Positions 1 to 8,684 are shown, numbered from the stretch's first letter. The stretch is 64,000 nt of DNA from an uncultured Oscillospiraceae bacterium (GCA_900541565.1 UQKB01000004.1:62001-126000); one strand, 5' to 3'. Translations and numbers: made by a program. Notes: generated by a model not told the origin, from the sequence alone.

Positions 1-547
1 TTAGGTAATATGGATAGATGCCGTTGAGCAGCATGCCCACGTCGTGGTTTGACTCAATAATCACACAGTCACAACCCAAAACAGCCTGTTTGATAGCTTC
101 TGTCAAAATGCCGGTGTCTGTTGCGACGGCGGCCTTTCTTCCATCGCCGGTGGTAACGACAAAGCCCGTACTTTCTTTTGCGTCATGTGATGTTTGAAAA
201 GGCCGGATCAGCATATCGCCGGCCTGCACGCCGCTGCTTTCGACCGTATGGCTTTTAAACTGACCGTTTAGGACACCTTGGGCGTCCAGTGCTTCAAGCG
301 TGCCGGAGGATGCATAGACATCCATATGGTAACGCGAAGCAAGCACGCGCAGCCCCTGTATATGGTCAGAATGCTCATGTGTAATGAAAATGCCTTTTAC
401 AAAGCGGATATCCAGTTCGTTTTGTACCATGGCAGCTTCAATTTGCTTGGCGCTGCGGCCCGCGTCAACCAAAATGCCGCCGCTGCCGCTGCCTATGTAG
501 TAGCAATTGCCTTTGCTGCCGGAAAACAGTGGGCATAAACGTGCCAT
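1..547 (-). CDS. WalJ/YycJ-like metallo-beta-lactamase-fold hydrolase (3' end outside window)
   Basis: The reading frame begins with ATG at 547 behind an AAAGGAG site and runs off the left edge, so only about 182 codons are seen. The N-terminus carries the FSGSKGN segment typical of the YycJ/WalJ branch, then the metal-binding HxHxDH motif (THEHSDH, residues 56-62). Members are small cytosolic metal-dependent hydrolases or nucleases; in Bacillus the family member is linked to the WalRK cell-wall regulon and DNA repair. It lies directly downstream of murA on the same strand, separated by a terminator. The family is clear; the biochemical activity is inferred. Confidence 0.8.
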   Translation of the reverse strand, partial: MARLCPLFSGSKGNCYYIGSGSGGILVDAGRSAKQIEAAMVQNELDIRFVKGIFITHEHSDHIQGLRVLASRYHMDVYASSGTLEALDAQGVLNGQFKSHTVESSGVQAGDMLIRPFQTSHDAKESTGFVVTTGDGRKAAVATDTGILTEAIKQAVLGCDCVIIESNHDVGMLLNGIYPYYL

Positions 548-601
548 ATGAAAAAGCGCTCCTTTAAAAATCTTTGTGTCTTTTACGTTTTTGTATATAT
601 G

Positions 602-640
602 AAAAAAGAAGGCAGACAAAGCTGTCCGCCTTTCCTTCTT
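602..640 (-). terminator. Rho-independent terminator of murA
   Basis: On the minus strand a roughly 10-bp stem (AAGGCGGACA pairing with TGTCTGCCTT, one G-U pair) is followed by a run of six T. It lies between murA and the WalJ-like gene. Confidence 0.8.
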
Positions 641-669
641 TTAAAAATCATCACCGGTGCTTTAAAAAA

Positions 670-1956
670 TCAAGCCGTTACAACGTGCGTGGTAGTTTGT
701 GTACGCTCTTTTTTGATGTCTGCGCCAAGTCCCCTGAATTTATTGACAATATCTTCATAGCCGCGCTCTATATGCACAATGTTTTCAATTTCTGTCGTGC
801 CCTTTGCGCAAAGGCCGGCAATAATCATAGCCGCGCCGGCACGCAGGTCGGTTGCCTTTACGGGTGCGGCGATCAGCTCTTCCACACCCTCGATAATAGC
901 AAGCCTGCCGTCGACAGAAATTTGCGCGCCCATCCTGCAAAGTTCACTGACATAGCGGAAACGGTTATCCCATACGTTTTCGTTAATGATGCTGGTACCG
1001 TTGGAAATCGACAGAAGTGCCGCAAACTGCGGCTGCATATCGGTTGGGAAACCGGGATGCGGCATTGTTTTTATATTGCAGCGTGAAAGGCGTCCGCTGC
1101 TCTTTACATGGACGGCCTCGTCATATTCCGTAACCTGTGCGCCCATTTCGCGCAGCTTTGCAGAAATGGATTCTAAATGCTTGGGGATAACGTTTTTAAC
1201 CAGAACATCGCCGTTTGTGGCAGCAGCGGCGACCATATAGGTGCCTGCTTCGATCTGGTCAGGAATAATGGAATAGGTTGTTCCGTGCAGATGCTGCACA
1301 CCTCTGATTTTAATGACGTCTGTACCTGCGCCGCGGATATCTGCGCCCATGGAGTTTAAAAAATTTGCAAGGTCGACAACGTGCGGTTCCTTTGCGGCAT
1401 TTTCCAGCACAGTCATGCCCTGTGCCTTTACGGCTGCAAGCATGATGTTCATGGTTGCGCCCACAGAAACGACGTCCAGATAAATATGCGCCCCCACAAG
1501 CTGTTCGGCGCTTACGCTGATGACCGCACCGTTGATCAGTTCGTGCTTGGCACCCAAAGCGGCAAAGCCCTTTAAATGCTGGTCGACAGGGCGAACGCCA
1601 AAATCGCACCCGCCCGGCATGGCAACCTGCGCCTGGTTGAATTTCCCAAGGAGTGCGCCCAAAAGATAATAAGAGGCGCGCATGCCCTTGACCTGTTCGT
1701 AGGTTGCAATAGAGGTACGTATACCGGTGGGGTCTATTTCCAAAGTGGATTTGTTAATTCTTTTAACGCTGGCGCCGATTTGCGCCAAAATATTTGCAAT
1801 AAAGGTTACGTCGCTGATGTTTGGTATATTTTCAATGCGGCAGGGCTCATCGGCAAGAATAACAGCCGGAATAATGGCGACAGCCGCATTCTTTGCCCCG
1901 CTTACGGTAACTTCCCCTTTTAGGGGGAGGCCGCCGTTGATCACAAATTTATCCAA
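670..1956 (-). CDS. murA: UDP-N-acetylglucosamine 1-carboxyvinyltransferase (first copy)
   Basis: MurA transfers enolpyruvate from PEP to UDP-GlcNAc, the first committed step of peptidoglycan synthesis, in the cytosol. With a TTG start at 1956 (GGGAG about 10 nt upstream) the protein has 428 residues, the usual size. An upstream in-frame ATG at 2106 would add 50 residues unlike MurA, has no ribosome site, and falls in the leader, so I reject it. The SGAKNAA substrate loop (about residues 19-25) and the catalytic PGGC cysteine (C117, the fosfomycin target) are present. A second MurA homologue lies at 49483-50736. The leader carries a terminator-like hairpin. Confidence 0.93.
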   Translation of the reverse strand: MDKFVINGGLPLKGEVTVSGAKNAAVAIIPAVILADEPCRIENIPNISDVTFIANILAQIGASVKRINKSTLEIDPTGIRTSIATYEQVKGMRASYYLLGALLGKFNQAQVAMPGGCDFGVRPVDQHLKGFAALGAKHELINGAVISVSAEQLVGAHIYLDVVSVGATMNIMLAAVKAQGMTVLENAAKEPHVVDLANFLNSMGADIRGAGTDVIKIRGVQHLHGTTYSIIPDQIEAGTYMVAAAATNGDVLVKNVIPKHLESISAKLREMGAQVTEYDEAVHVKSSGRLSRCNIKTMPHPGFPTDMQPQFAALLSISNGTSIINENVWDNRFRYVSELCRMGAQISVDGRLAIIEGVEELIAAPVKATDLRAGAAMIIAGLCAKGTTEIENIVHIERGYEDIVNKFRGLGADIKKERTQTTTHVVTA

Positions 1957-2030
1957 GTGTGGCACACTCCCATATCGTTTTTCAGTTTGCGCCGTTTTAT
2001 GTACCAACGGTGCAATCCGCCTATGTATAA

Positions 2031-2055
2031 AAATTCCGGAACCAGTCCGGAATTT
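2031..2055 (-). promoter_or_regulatory. Terminator-like hairpin in the murA leader (possible attenuator)
   Basis: A perfect 10-bp inverted repeat (2031-2040 with 2046-2055, 5-nt loop) on the minus strand is followed by a short T run (AATTTTTAT). It lies between the murA promoter and the murA TTG start. A partly matching third arm (2056-2065) could pair alternatively with the 3' arm. Confidence 0.45.
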
Positions 2056-2151
2056 GTCGGAATTCAAAACCTGCGAATTTGTTTTTTGTTCGATATAATC
2101 AAACATATGGTTGTTTGCTGTTGCAACATTACCAAAAAAACACTACTTGCA

Positions 2152-2180
2152 ATGATAATACAATTCCATATTCTTGTCAA
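2152..2180 (-). promoter_or_regulatory. Sigma-A promoter of murA
   Basis: Minus strand TTGACA (2175-2180), 17-nt spacer, TATCAT (2152-2157). Transcription should start near 2145, giving a leader of about 190 nt before murA. The rest of the 1957-2313 gap holds no convincing gene. Confidence 0.8.
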
Positions 2181-2313
2181 CCGAAAATCGTGTTCGTAAC
2201 ATCATTTTAACCAATTTTGTAATTATTTACACAAAAGTGCGGCGCAATCGTGCAGGTTTCTTTTATATGGCTATATGGCGCGTGAAATCAAACGATAAGG
2301 CGCGCGGTTTTAT

Positions 2314-3840
2314 TCATACTGTGCGCCAGTATTTCCGGTCGAGACTTCTGTACTGGATTGCTTCTGCAATGTGCGCAGAGCGGATTATCTGGCTCCCTTC
2401 AAGGTCCGCAATGGTGCGCGATACCTTCAGCACACGGTCATAGGCGCGTGCTGAAAAGCCCAGTCTGTCAAAAGCGTTCTTTAATAAAAGCTCGGCCTTA
2501 GCGTCCATAGGACAGCAGCGCTGGAGCATAGCGGGGCTTAAATGTGCGTTGCATGTAATTTTGCTGTCTTTGTAACGCGCGCGCTGTATTTCTCTTGCAC
2601 GGTTTACGCGCGTTTGCACCTGTTGAGAGCTTTCTTCATGGCTGTCTTTTGCCAGTTCTTCGAACCGGACGGGAGGAACCTCTATATGCAGATCCAGCCG
2701 GTCCAGCAGCGGGCCTGACACGCGCGAAAGATAGCGCGCTACAGCGCCGGGTGTGCAGGAGCATTTGCGCGTGGGATGGCCAAAATAGCCGCATGGGCAG
2801 GGGTTCATAGCGGCAACCAGCATGACGCGGCAGGGATAGGAAACGCTGCCGCTGACCCTGGATATGGTTACGACGCCTTCCTCTACCGGTTGGCGCAGCA
2901 CCTCAAGTGCGCTGCGCGAGAATTCCGGCAGCTCGTCCAAAAAAAGTACGCCGTTGTGCGCCAGCGAAAGCTCGCCGGGCTTTGGTATTGCGCCGCCACC
3001 GGAAAGGCCCGCGGCCGAAACCGTGTGGTGCGGGCTGCGGAATGGCCGGCTGCGTACAAGCTGCCCGTTTTTTAATACGCCGGCAATGGAATGGATTTTT
3101 GTCGTTTCTATGGTTTCTTCAAAACGCATGTCCGGCAAAATGGAAGGCAGGCGCTTGGCAAGCATACTTTTGCCGGAGCCGGGCGGGCCGACCAGTAGGA
3201 TATTGTGGCCGCCTGCGGCGGCGACCTCCATAGCGCGCTTTGCTTCGTACTGACCTTTGACCTGGGAAAAATCCAGCAGGGTTGGGGGCTGCAAAGCGGG
3301 TTCGGCAGCAAGGCGGGCGGGCGTTATTTCCTGCCTGCCGTTTAAATGTAAAAGCAACTGCTTCAGGTTTTGTACAGGGTAAATGCAAAGCCCCTGTACA
3401 ACGGCGCCTTCCTGCGCGTTTGCATAAGGAACAAACAGCTTTTTGATCCCTGACTGCTTTGCATGGATGGCCATAGGCAGTATGCCGTTTATCCGTCGGA
3501 TCTCCCCGCTTAGGGACAGCTCGCCGATCAGAGCGACGTCGTCCGGCAGCGGTGCGATCTGCCCGGTTGCCTGCAGCAAAGCGGCGAGAATGGGCAGATC
3601 GTATAAGGGGCCTTCTTTACGGATATCTGCCGGTGCAAGGTTGATGGTGATCCTGCCTAAGGGAAAAGTAAACCCGCAGTTTTTCAATGCGGCGCGCACC
3701 CGGTCACGCGATTCTTTGACGGCGGCATCGGGCAGCCCGACAATATCAAACGCGGCCATCCCGTTTGATACGTCTGCTTCTACCTCTACCAAAAAGGCAT
3801 CCAACCCGAAAAGCCCAAGGCTGTTGCAATGTACGACCAT
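2314..3840 (-). CDS. YifB/ComM-family Mg-chelatase-like AAA+ ATPase
   Basis: The ATG at 3840 follows AAAGGAAG and yields 508 residues, the family length; longer upstream extension is AT-rich leader. An N-terminal Lon-substrate-like ChlI domain (about 1-170) precedes the AAA+ module with Walker A GPPGSGKS (218-225), a Walker B-type FLDELPEF segment, and a C-terminal Mg-chelatase domain. A cysteine group (CPCGYFGHPTRKCSC) sits in the AAA part. ComM, a relative in naturally competent bacteria, drives branch migration during recombination; YifB function in Clostridia is otherwise unsettled. It is monocistronic between murA and a sigma factor. Confidence 0.9.
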   Translation of the reverse strand: MVVHCNSLGLFGLDAFLVEVEADVSNGMAAFDIVGLPDAAVKESRDRVRAALKNCGFTFPLGRITINLAPADIRKEGPLYDLPILAALLQATGQIAPLPDDVALIGELSLSGEIRRINGILPMAIHAKQSGIKKLFVPYANAQEGAVVQGLCIYPVQNLKQLLLHLNGRQEITPARLAAEPALQPPTLLDFSQVKGQYEAKRAMEVAAAGGHNILLVGPPGSGKSMLAKRLPSILPDMRFEETIETTKIHSIAGVLKNGQLVRSRPFRSPHHTVSAAGLSGGGAIPKPGELSLAHNGVLFLDELPEFSRSALEVLRQPVEEGVVTISRVSGSVSYPCRVMLVAAMNPCPCGYFGHPTRKCSCTPGAVARYLSRVSGPLLDRLDLHIEVPPVRFEELAKDSHEESSQQVQTRVNRAREIQRARYKDSKITCNAHLSPAMLQRCCPMDAKAELLLKNAFDRLGFSARAYDRVLKVSRTIADLEGSQIIRSAHIAEAIQYRSLDRKYWRTV

Positions 3841-3880
3841 AGTGCCACTTCCTTTTACAATGCGTATGATATATGACCGT

Positions 3881-3886
3881 ATTTTA
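3881..3886 (-). promoter_or_regulatory. Extended -10 promoter upstream of yifB
   Basis: Minus strand TGG followed by TAAAAT (3881-3886), about 40 nt before the yifB ATG. No good -35 hexamer at 17 nt. Confidence 0.45.
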
Positions 3887-4053
3887 CCATAGCGTATACA
3901 AACAAAATAAAATATGTTTGTATTCTTCACAAATGAGCGGCAAAGAAAGCTCAAAAGGGCATACAAAATTTGCTTTTACGACAGGAATGTGTAGATTGTA
4001 TCTAAAAATTTAACACATCTTTTTATAATTTTACAAGGAATAGAAAAAAGTAT

Positions 4054-4082
4054 TTGACTTATTTTTAGAAATGCAGTACAAT
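4054..4082 (+). promoter_or_regulatory. Sigma-A promoter of the sigma-H-like gene
   Basis: TTGACT (4054-4059), 17-nt spacer, TACAAT (4077-4082), about 40 nt before the ATG at 4124. Confidence 0.75.
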
Positions 4083-4123
4083 ATCCATTACACAGGCAAA
4101 AGGATCGGCGGCGGGGTAATTTT

Positions 4124-4711
4124 ATGGGTAAAACATGGTCGGATAAGCATATGGACAACTATTCTGACGACCGCCTGATTGCATTGATCCGCAGCGGCGA
4201 TGGAAATGCGTTTAATACGCTGGCAGAGCGCTATCTTTCGGTAATCCGGGCGAAGGCTTCTGTATATCGCGGAGCCAAAACGGAGCTTGAGGACTTTATC
4301 CAGGAGGGTTTTATTTCTTTTATTCATGCGGTAAAGAGCTTTGACAGTACGGCAGGCGCTTCTTTTTCCACTTATGTAGGGGTTTGTATTCAGCGGCGCT
4401 TTATGTCTGTATATAAAAGTGAAAAGAGGGCAAAGGATATTCCGCAGGAATGCCTTGTGCCGTTGTCTGACAGCAGCCTGCAGCCGGGCGGTGGGGTGTC
4501 CCGTGATCCGGAGCAGGAACTGATTGACGCAGAAAGCTATCAAGCGGTGATGCGGCACATTAAAAGCGTGCTTTCTCCTTTTGAGCTGCAGGTGCTTTCT
4601 TACTATTTAAGTGGACACACCTACGCCCAAACAGCAAAAGCTTTGGGTACGCACCCGAAGGCGGTAGACAATGCTTTACAGAGAATAAGAAAAAAACTCA
4701 GGAGCGTTTAA
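4124..4711 (+). CDS. RNA polymerase sigma factor, sigma-H (Spo0H)-like
   Basis: The 195-residue product has a sigma-70 region 2 (LIALIRSGDGNAF ... EDFIQEGFISFIHAVKSFD) and a C-terminal region 4 ending VDNALQRIRKKL, a wording characteristic of the SigH group. Sigma-H drives early sporulation and transition-state genes. The protein is a little shorter than Bacillus SigH (about 218) and is not next to the usual secE-nusG neighbours, so it could be a second SigH-type factor. Start is ATG 4124 or the in-frame ATG at 4151; neither has an ideal ribosome site. It has its own promoter and no terminator is obvious downstream. Confidence 0.8.
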   Translation: MGKTWSDKHMDNYSDDRLIALIRSGDGNAFNTLAERYLSVIRAKASVYRGAKTELEDFIQEGFISFIHAVKSFDSTAGASFSTYVGVCIQRRFMSVYKSEKRAKDIPQECLVPLSDSSLQPGGGVSRDPEQELIDAESYQAVMRHIKSVLSPFELQVLSYYLSGHTYAQTAKALGTHPKAVDNALQRIRKKLRSV

Positions 4712-4824
4712 AATTCAATATGTCCCATGTAGCTTATTCCAGAAGAGCGTTGTTTTACAAAGGCGGCGGTGCAAATCCGCCCGGGGGCGAAAAATTTATT
4801 TAATCCAAAGCGAGGTAAAATCAC

Positions 4825-5106
4825 ATGTACGAAGACAAAACTCTCATTTGCAAGGAGTGCGGGCAGGAATTTATTTTCACCGCGGGCGAGCAGGAATTTT
4901 ATGCGGAAAAAGGCTTTGTAAACGAGCCGCAGAGATGTAAGCCCTGCCGTGACGCAAGAAAGAACGCGGCGAAGGCTGACCGCGAAATGTTTGTGGCCAC
5001 CTGTGCAGCATGCGGACAGGAAGCCAGGGTTCCTTTTAAGCCCAGAGAAGACCGCGCTGTATATTGCAGTGACTGTTTCGCAAAAATGAGAGAAGAGCAG
5101 GAATAA
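4825..5106 (+). CDS. Zinc-ribbon domain protein
   Basis: A 93-residue protein starting with ATG at 4825 behind GCGAGGT. It contains two treble-clef-like zinc ribbons with four CxxC pairs: CKEC near 10-13, CKPC near 38-41, CAAC near 59-62 and CSDC near 75-78. This pattern matches the small probable zinc-ribbon family common in Firmicutes and candidate phyla; no catalytic motif is visible and the role is unknown. The 113-nt gap upstream contains a small GC-rich hairpin resembling a tRNA T-arm (4765-4781). A strong terminator follows. Confidence 0.75.
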   Translation: MYEDKTLICKECGQEFIFTAGEQEFYAEKGFVNEPQRCKPCRDARKNAAKADREMFVATCAACGQEARVPFKPREDRAVYCSDCFAKMREEQE

Positions 5107-5138
5107 AATTCTTTTAAATAGAGTTTTTCATGCGAACA

Positions 5139-5173
5139 AAAACCTCCGGCTATGTTTTGCCGGAGGTTTTTTT
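5139..5173 (+). terminator. Rho-independent terminator after the zinc-ribbon gene
   Basis: AACCTCCGGC / GCCGGAGGTT 10-bp stem with an 8-nt loop followed by a long T run. Confidence 0.9.
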
Positions 5174-5215
5174 GTGTGCTGTGCAATTTTGACAAAATCT
5201 TGTTTAATTTGCCTA

Positions 5216-5244
5216 TTTACTCTATCTTGTTAATATGATAAAAT
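5216..5244 (+). promoter_or_regulatory. Candidate promoter of the amino-acid ABC transporter operon
   Basis: TTTACT (5216-5221), 17-nt spacer, TAAAAT (5239-5244), 55 nt before the start codon. A perfect TTGACA also occurs at 5189-5194 but its spacing to a -10 is poorer. Confidence 0.45.
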
Positions 5245-5298
5245 TTGCCTTGTCGGCGTGTTTTTCACGCTAAAACATTTTGTATGGGGGAGCTTTTT

Positions 5299-6171
5299 AT
5301 GAAGAAAATAACAGCGTTTATTCTTGCGGCGCTTATGGTGATGACGCTGATAGCGGGCTGCTCGCAGGAAAATGCACAAACAGGCGGTAATGAAAGCGAA
5401 GCGGACATTGCTACACAGGGTGGTACGGATGATTCATGGACAAAGGTTCAAAGCGCAGGGAAGCTGGTCCTTGGCCTGGATGCGGAATTTCCGCCCATGG
5501 GGTACAGGGATACCGAAACAGGGGAAATTGTCGGCTTTGATATTGACCTTGCAGAGGAGGTTTGTAAGCGCCTGGGCTTGGAACTGGTAAAGACGCCCAT
5601 TAACTGGGACAATAAGCAGCTTGAGCTTGACGGCGGCAACATTGACTGCATCTGGAACGGTATGAGCTATACCGAGGAGCGTGCGCAGGAAATGCTGGTG
5701 TCGGCTCCTTATATGCAGAACAAGCAGTTTATCATTACGCTGAAAGGATCTGCATACACGACAATGGATTCGCTCGCCGGGAAAATTCTGGGTGTGCAGA
5801 AGGACAGTTCAGCAGAAACGGCGCTTAATGAGAATGAAGCGTTTAAAAATACGTTAGGTCAGGTTATTGGCATAGAAAATTATACGTCTGCCGTTTTGGA
5901 GCTGCAAAACGGAACGATTGATGGAATTGCCATTGATGAAATTGTGGCACGCTATTATATTGCAAGGGACCCGGAGCTGTACCAGATTGTACAGGATGAA
6001 AACGGGGAGGAAGCGTCCCTTGCTCAAGAGGATTATGTAATTGGGTTCAGAAAAGGCGACAAGGCACTGAAAGACAAAATTTACAGCACACTGCAGGAAA
6101 TGAAGCAGGACGGTACGCTTGCAGAAATTTCTAATGACTGGTTTGACGAAGACATTACGGCAGTGGAATAA
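5299..6171 (+). CDS. Polar amino-acid ABC transporter substrate-binding lipoprotein
   Basis: The ATG at 5299 follows GGGGGAG; the earlier in-frame ATG at 5245 lacks a ribosome site and would bury the signal peptide. The 290-residue product has a lipoprotein signal with lipobox LIAGC (lipidated Cys21), then a bacterial extracellular solute-binding family 3 fold (about residues 50-285, starting GKLVLGLDAEFPPMGY). Anchored outside the membrane, it would deliver an amino acid such as glutamine, cystine or a basic amino acid to the permease encoded next. Exact ligand cannot be read from sequence. First gene of a three-gene import operon. Confidence 0.9.
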   Translation: MKKITAFILAALMVMTLIAGCSQENAQTGGNESEADIATQGGTDDSWTKVQSAGKLVLGLDAEFPPMGYRDTETGEIVGFDIDLAEEVCKRLGLELVKTPINWDNKQLELDGGNIDCIWNGMSYTEERAQEMLVSAPYMQNKQFIITLKGSAYTTMDSLAGKILGVQKDSSAETALNENEAFKNTLGQVIGIENYTSAVLELQNGTIDGIAIDEIVARYYIARDPELYQIVQDENGEEASLAQEDYVIGFRKGDKALKDKIYSTLQEMKQDGTLAEISNDWFDEDITAVE

Positions 6172-6310
6172 AAGCATAGAAACATCCGGGGGGCGGGAGC
6201 TTTGACCGCCCCCTTGCGGTTTTATCAGGCTTTCCGAAAAAACGACAGCGGTGCGGCGCGTTTTACAGAAAGCTGGGAAGTGGAATCCGGGGCAAAGGAG
6301 AACATATATC

Positions 6311-6949
6311 ATGAATTTTCAGGTGTTATTGGAGGAAATGCTCTCCGGTGCGATGTTCACCGGTATGATTTTTGGGCTGACGCTGCTGTTTGCACTGCCG
6401 CTGGGGCTGATTCTTTCTTTTGGAAGGATGTCGAAGCTGAAAATTGTGCGCATACCGATCCAGCTGTATTTGCTGGTTATGCGCGGTACGCCGCTTATGC
6501 TGCAGCTGATGTTCGTGTTTTTTGGCCTTCCTTTTATTGGAATTGTTTTTGACCGCTTTACCGCCTGCATTATTGCATTTTCTTTAAATTATGCGGCATA
6601 TTTTGCAGAAATTTACAGAGGCGGAATCCAAAGCATTCCCCAGGGGCAATATGAAGCCTCCAAAGTTTTGGGTTTTACAAAGGGACAGACATTTTTAAAA
6701 ATTATACTGCCCCAGGTGATTAAGCAGATTCTTCCGCCGATGGGCAATGAGTTTATCACGCTTGTAAAGGATACGTCTTTGGCGCTTACCATATCGGTTA
6801 TTGAGCTGATGAACGTGACCAAGACCTTTGCAAATTCTGCAGTGAGCGTTGTACCGTACATCATAGCCGCGCTGTTCTATCTTGTGATGAATGGGATTGT
6901 TACGCTGTTCTTTTCTGCACTGGAGAAGAAGCTGAGCTATTATAGATGA
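6311..6949 (+). CDS. Polar amino-acid ABC transporter permease
   Basis: The ATG at 6311 follows AAAGGAG and gives 212 residues with about five membrane segments. The HisM/GlnP-type inner-membrane signature EASKVLGFTKGQTFLKIILPQ (the EAA loop that docks the ATPase) is near residues 116-136. In this family the permease usually forms a homodimer with one ATPase dimer. It follows the binding-protein gene by about 140 nt and precedes the ATPase gene by 39 nt. Confidence 0.9.
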   Translation: MNFQVLLEEMLSGAMFTGMIFGLTLLFALPLGLILSFGRMSKLKIVRIPIQLYLLVMRGTPLMLQLMFVFFGLPFIGIVFDRFTACIIAFSLNYAAYFAEIYRGGIQSIPQGQYEASKVLGFTKGQTFLKIILPQVIKQILPPMGNEFITLVKDTSLALTISVIELMNVTKTFANSAVSVVPYIIAALFYLVMNGIVTLFFSALEKKLSYYR

Positions 6950-6988
6950 GCTGAAAAGGCTGTTGAACGATGAAGATAAGGGGAAAAT

Positions 6989-7759
6989 ATGATGAAGATC
7001 CTTACAGCTGAAAAAATTAAGAAAGCATACGGCAAAGCTGTTGTCCTTAAGGATATATCCGTCGAGGTAAAGCAGGGGGAAGTGCTTGCCATTATTGGGC
7101 CGTCCGGCTCAGGGAAGAGCACACTTTTGCGCTGCATTACACAGCTGGAGACCATTGACAGCGGCCGGATTGAAATTTGCGGACAAACGCTTGTGCAGAC
7201 CAACGAAAATGGGCGTGCCGTGTATGCGGATAAAAAGACATGCGTAAAAATAGGCCTGCATTTGGGTCTTGTTTTTCAAAACTTTAACCTTTTTCCGCAT
7301 TTTTCTGTTATGCGCAATATTACAGAGGCGGCGGTGACGGTGCTGAAAACGCCGCGGGAAGAAGCACAGGAAACGGCGCTTGCACTGCTTGAGAAAATGG
7401 GGCTGAAGGATAAAGCGCAGGCATACCCTTACCAGCTTTCGGGGGGACAGCAGCAACGTGTTTCTATCGCCAGAGCTTTGGCGCTTAAACCGGAGCTGCT
7501 CTTATTTGACGAGCCTACCTCCGCGCTGGACCCGGAGCTTACGGGGGAAATCCTCAAGGTGATCCGGTCCCTGGCAGCGGAAAAAATGACGATGGTTGTG
7601 GTTACGCATGAAATGGCCTTTGCAAGAAGTGTTGCAGACAGGGTTATTTTTATGGACGGCGGTGTAATCATTGAAAGCGGCACGCCGCAGGAGCTTTTTG
7701 GCAATACACAAAATGAAAGGACCAAAGCGTTTCTTGCGCGCTTTGACCAAAGCCTATAA
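6989..7759 (+). CDS. Polar amino-acid ABC transporter ATP-binding protein
   Basis: A 256-residue GlnQ/HisP-type ATPase. Walker [10 protein letters not shown] (about 36-44), Q-loop within [16 protein letters not shown] signature [15 protein letters not shown], and Walker [14 protein letters not shown] are intact, followed by the H-loop histidine (VTHEM). It energises uptake by the preceding permease. Two adjacent ATGs (6989, 6992) follow GGGGAAAAT; either may start. The operon ends in a bidirectional terminator shared with the convergent M28 peptidase gene. Confidence 0.92.
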   Translation: MMKILTAEKIKKAYGKAVVLKDISVEVKQGEVLAIIGPSGSGKSTLLRCITQLETIDSGRIEICGQTLVQTNENGRAVYADKKTCVKIGLHLGLVFQNFNLFPHFSVMRNITEAAVTVLKTPREEAQETALALLEKMGLKDKAQAYPYQLSGGQQQRVSIARALALKPELLLFDEPTSALDPELTGEILKVIRSLAAEKMTMVVVTHEMAFARSVADRVIFMDGGVIIESGTPQELFGNTQNERTKAFLARFDQSL

Positions 7760-7807
7760 AAAAGCCCGTTATCCGCTGAAAGAAAGCATAGCGGATAATG
7801 GGCTTTT
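7759..7807. terminator. Bidirectional terminator between the ABC operon and the M28 peptidase
   Basis: A 17-bp near-perfect stem beginning AAAGCCC and ending GGGCTTT, with A tract on one side and T tract on the other. Confidence 0.85.
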
Positions 7808-7817
7808 ACGTTGCGGT

Positions 7818-8591
7818 TTATTGCAGTCCGTCGTATAAATATTGAACAAGCATATCTATGGAGGCCTGTGACACGGCGCCGATATGGTCTTTTGCGCCCA
7901 AATGCATGGTTGCAATTACATCCAGCGCCAGAAAGCGTGTTTGATCTTCTTCCGTAAGAGGCTGTCCGGCATTTATTTTTTGCGATATGTATTGAAAAAA
8001 GGCAAGGTCCTGGCTGTTTAACGCACAAACGGAAATGTTGGGGATACCGGCTTGAGAAAACCGGTCGTCGTCCCCGTTTGGCAGATACGCGACGGCATGG
8101 ACGTTGTGCTTTTTTAATATGGAGCCATCCATCACGCGCATAAACAGAGCGTTGCCAATGTTGCCTTTGTCGGAAACAACAATGTTTTCGCCGTGCCCGC
8201 ACATGTCCAGATTGATCATGGCGGAAATCGTTTCTTTTCCGGTGTATGTAAGATAGGCGGTGCTTCCGTGATCTTCATACTCTTCCCTGTCAAAAAACAC
8301 AAGGTCTATGCTGTGCTTTGAGCTTGTAAGCAGCGCGGCAAGACGGATTAAAATACTGCAGGCCGCCGCATTGTCGTTTGCACCGGTGCTGCCTGCTACG
8401 CTGTCCCAATGGGCGCCGATTACAAGGCGCGAGGAGGAGGGGTTATAGGAAACAATGATGTTTTCCGGCGTATGTTTTCCTAAGACTGCTTTTTGCCGTG
8501 TATAGCGGATACCCAGTTCGTCGAGTATGGAAAGGATTGCGTTTTTTCTGTCTTCCTGTGTTACCTGTGCGATCCTTTTTACATATTCCAT
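7818..8591 (-). CDS. M28-family zinc metallopeptidase
   Basis: The preferred start is ATG at 8591 (AAAGGA eight nt upstream) rather than ATG at 8600, giving 257 residues. Metal ligands of the M28 aminopeptidase family are visible: H61 and D63 in GAHWDS, bridging D73 in GANDNAA, catalytic E103 with E104 in DREEYE, D129 in NLDMCGHG, and a C-terminal histidine in MHLGAKDH. There is no signal peptide, so it is likely a cytosolic aminopeptidase or dipeptidase; substrate is unknown. The gene is a single unit with a terminator shared with the amino-acid importer. Confidence 0.85.
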   Translation of the reverse strand: MEYVKRIAQVTQEDRKNAILSILDELGIRYTRQKAVLGKHTPENIIVSYNPSSSRLVIGAHWDSVAGSTGANDNAAACSILIRLAALLTSSKHSIDLVFFDREEYEDHGSTAYLTYTGKETISAMINLDMCGHGENIVVSDKGNIGNALFMRVMDGSILKKHNVHAVAYLPNGDDDRFSQAGIPNISVCALNSQDLAFFQYISQKINAGQPLTEEDQTRFLALDVIATMHLGAKDHIGAVSQASIDMLVQYLYDGLQ

Positions 8592-8678
8592 TTTATCCAT
8601 CCTTTTGTATACTGTAAATAGCAGACGCCGCAGCGTGTGCGATCAAACATATAGCAGGTATCGTAAAGCTTTTGCAAT

Positions 8679-8684
8679 ATTATA
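8679..8684 (-). promoter_or_regulatory. Extended -10 promoter of the M28 peptidase gene
   Basis: Minus strand TGC followed by TATAAT; leader of about 80 nt. Confidence 0.4.

Noticed and set aside
1957-2106. N-terminal extension of MurA to an ATG at 2106
   Set aside because: No ribosome site, residues unlike MurA, and the stretch contains the leader hairpin; the TTG at 1956 has a proper site and gives standard length.
4765-4790. Possible tRNA gene because of a T-arm-like hairpin
   Set aside because: No matching acceptor stem, D-arm or anticodon arm could be drawn on either strand.
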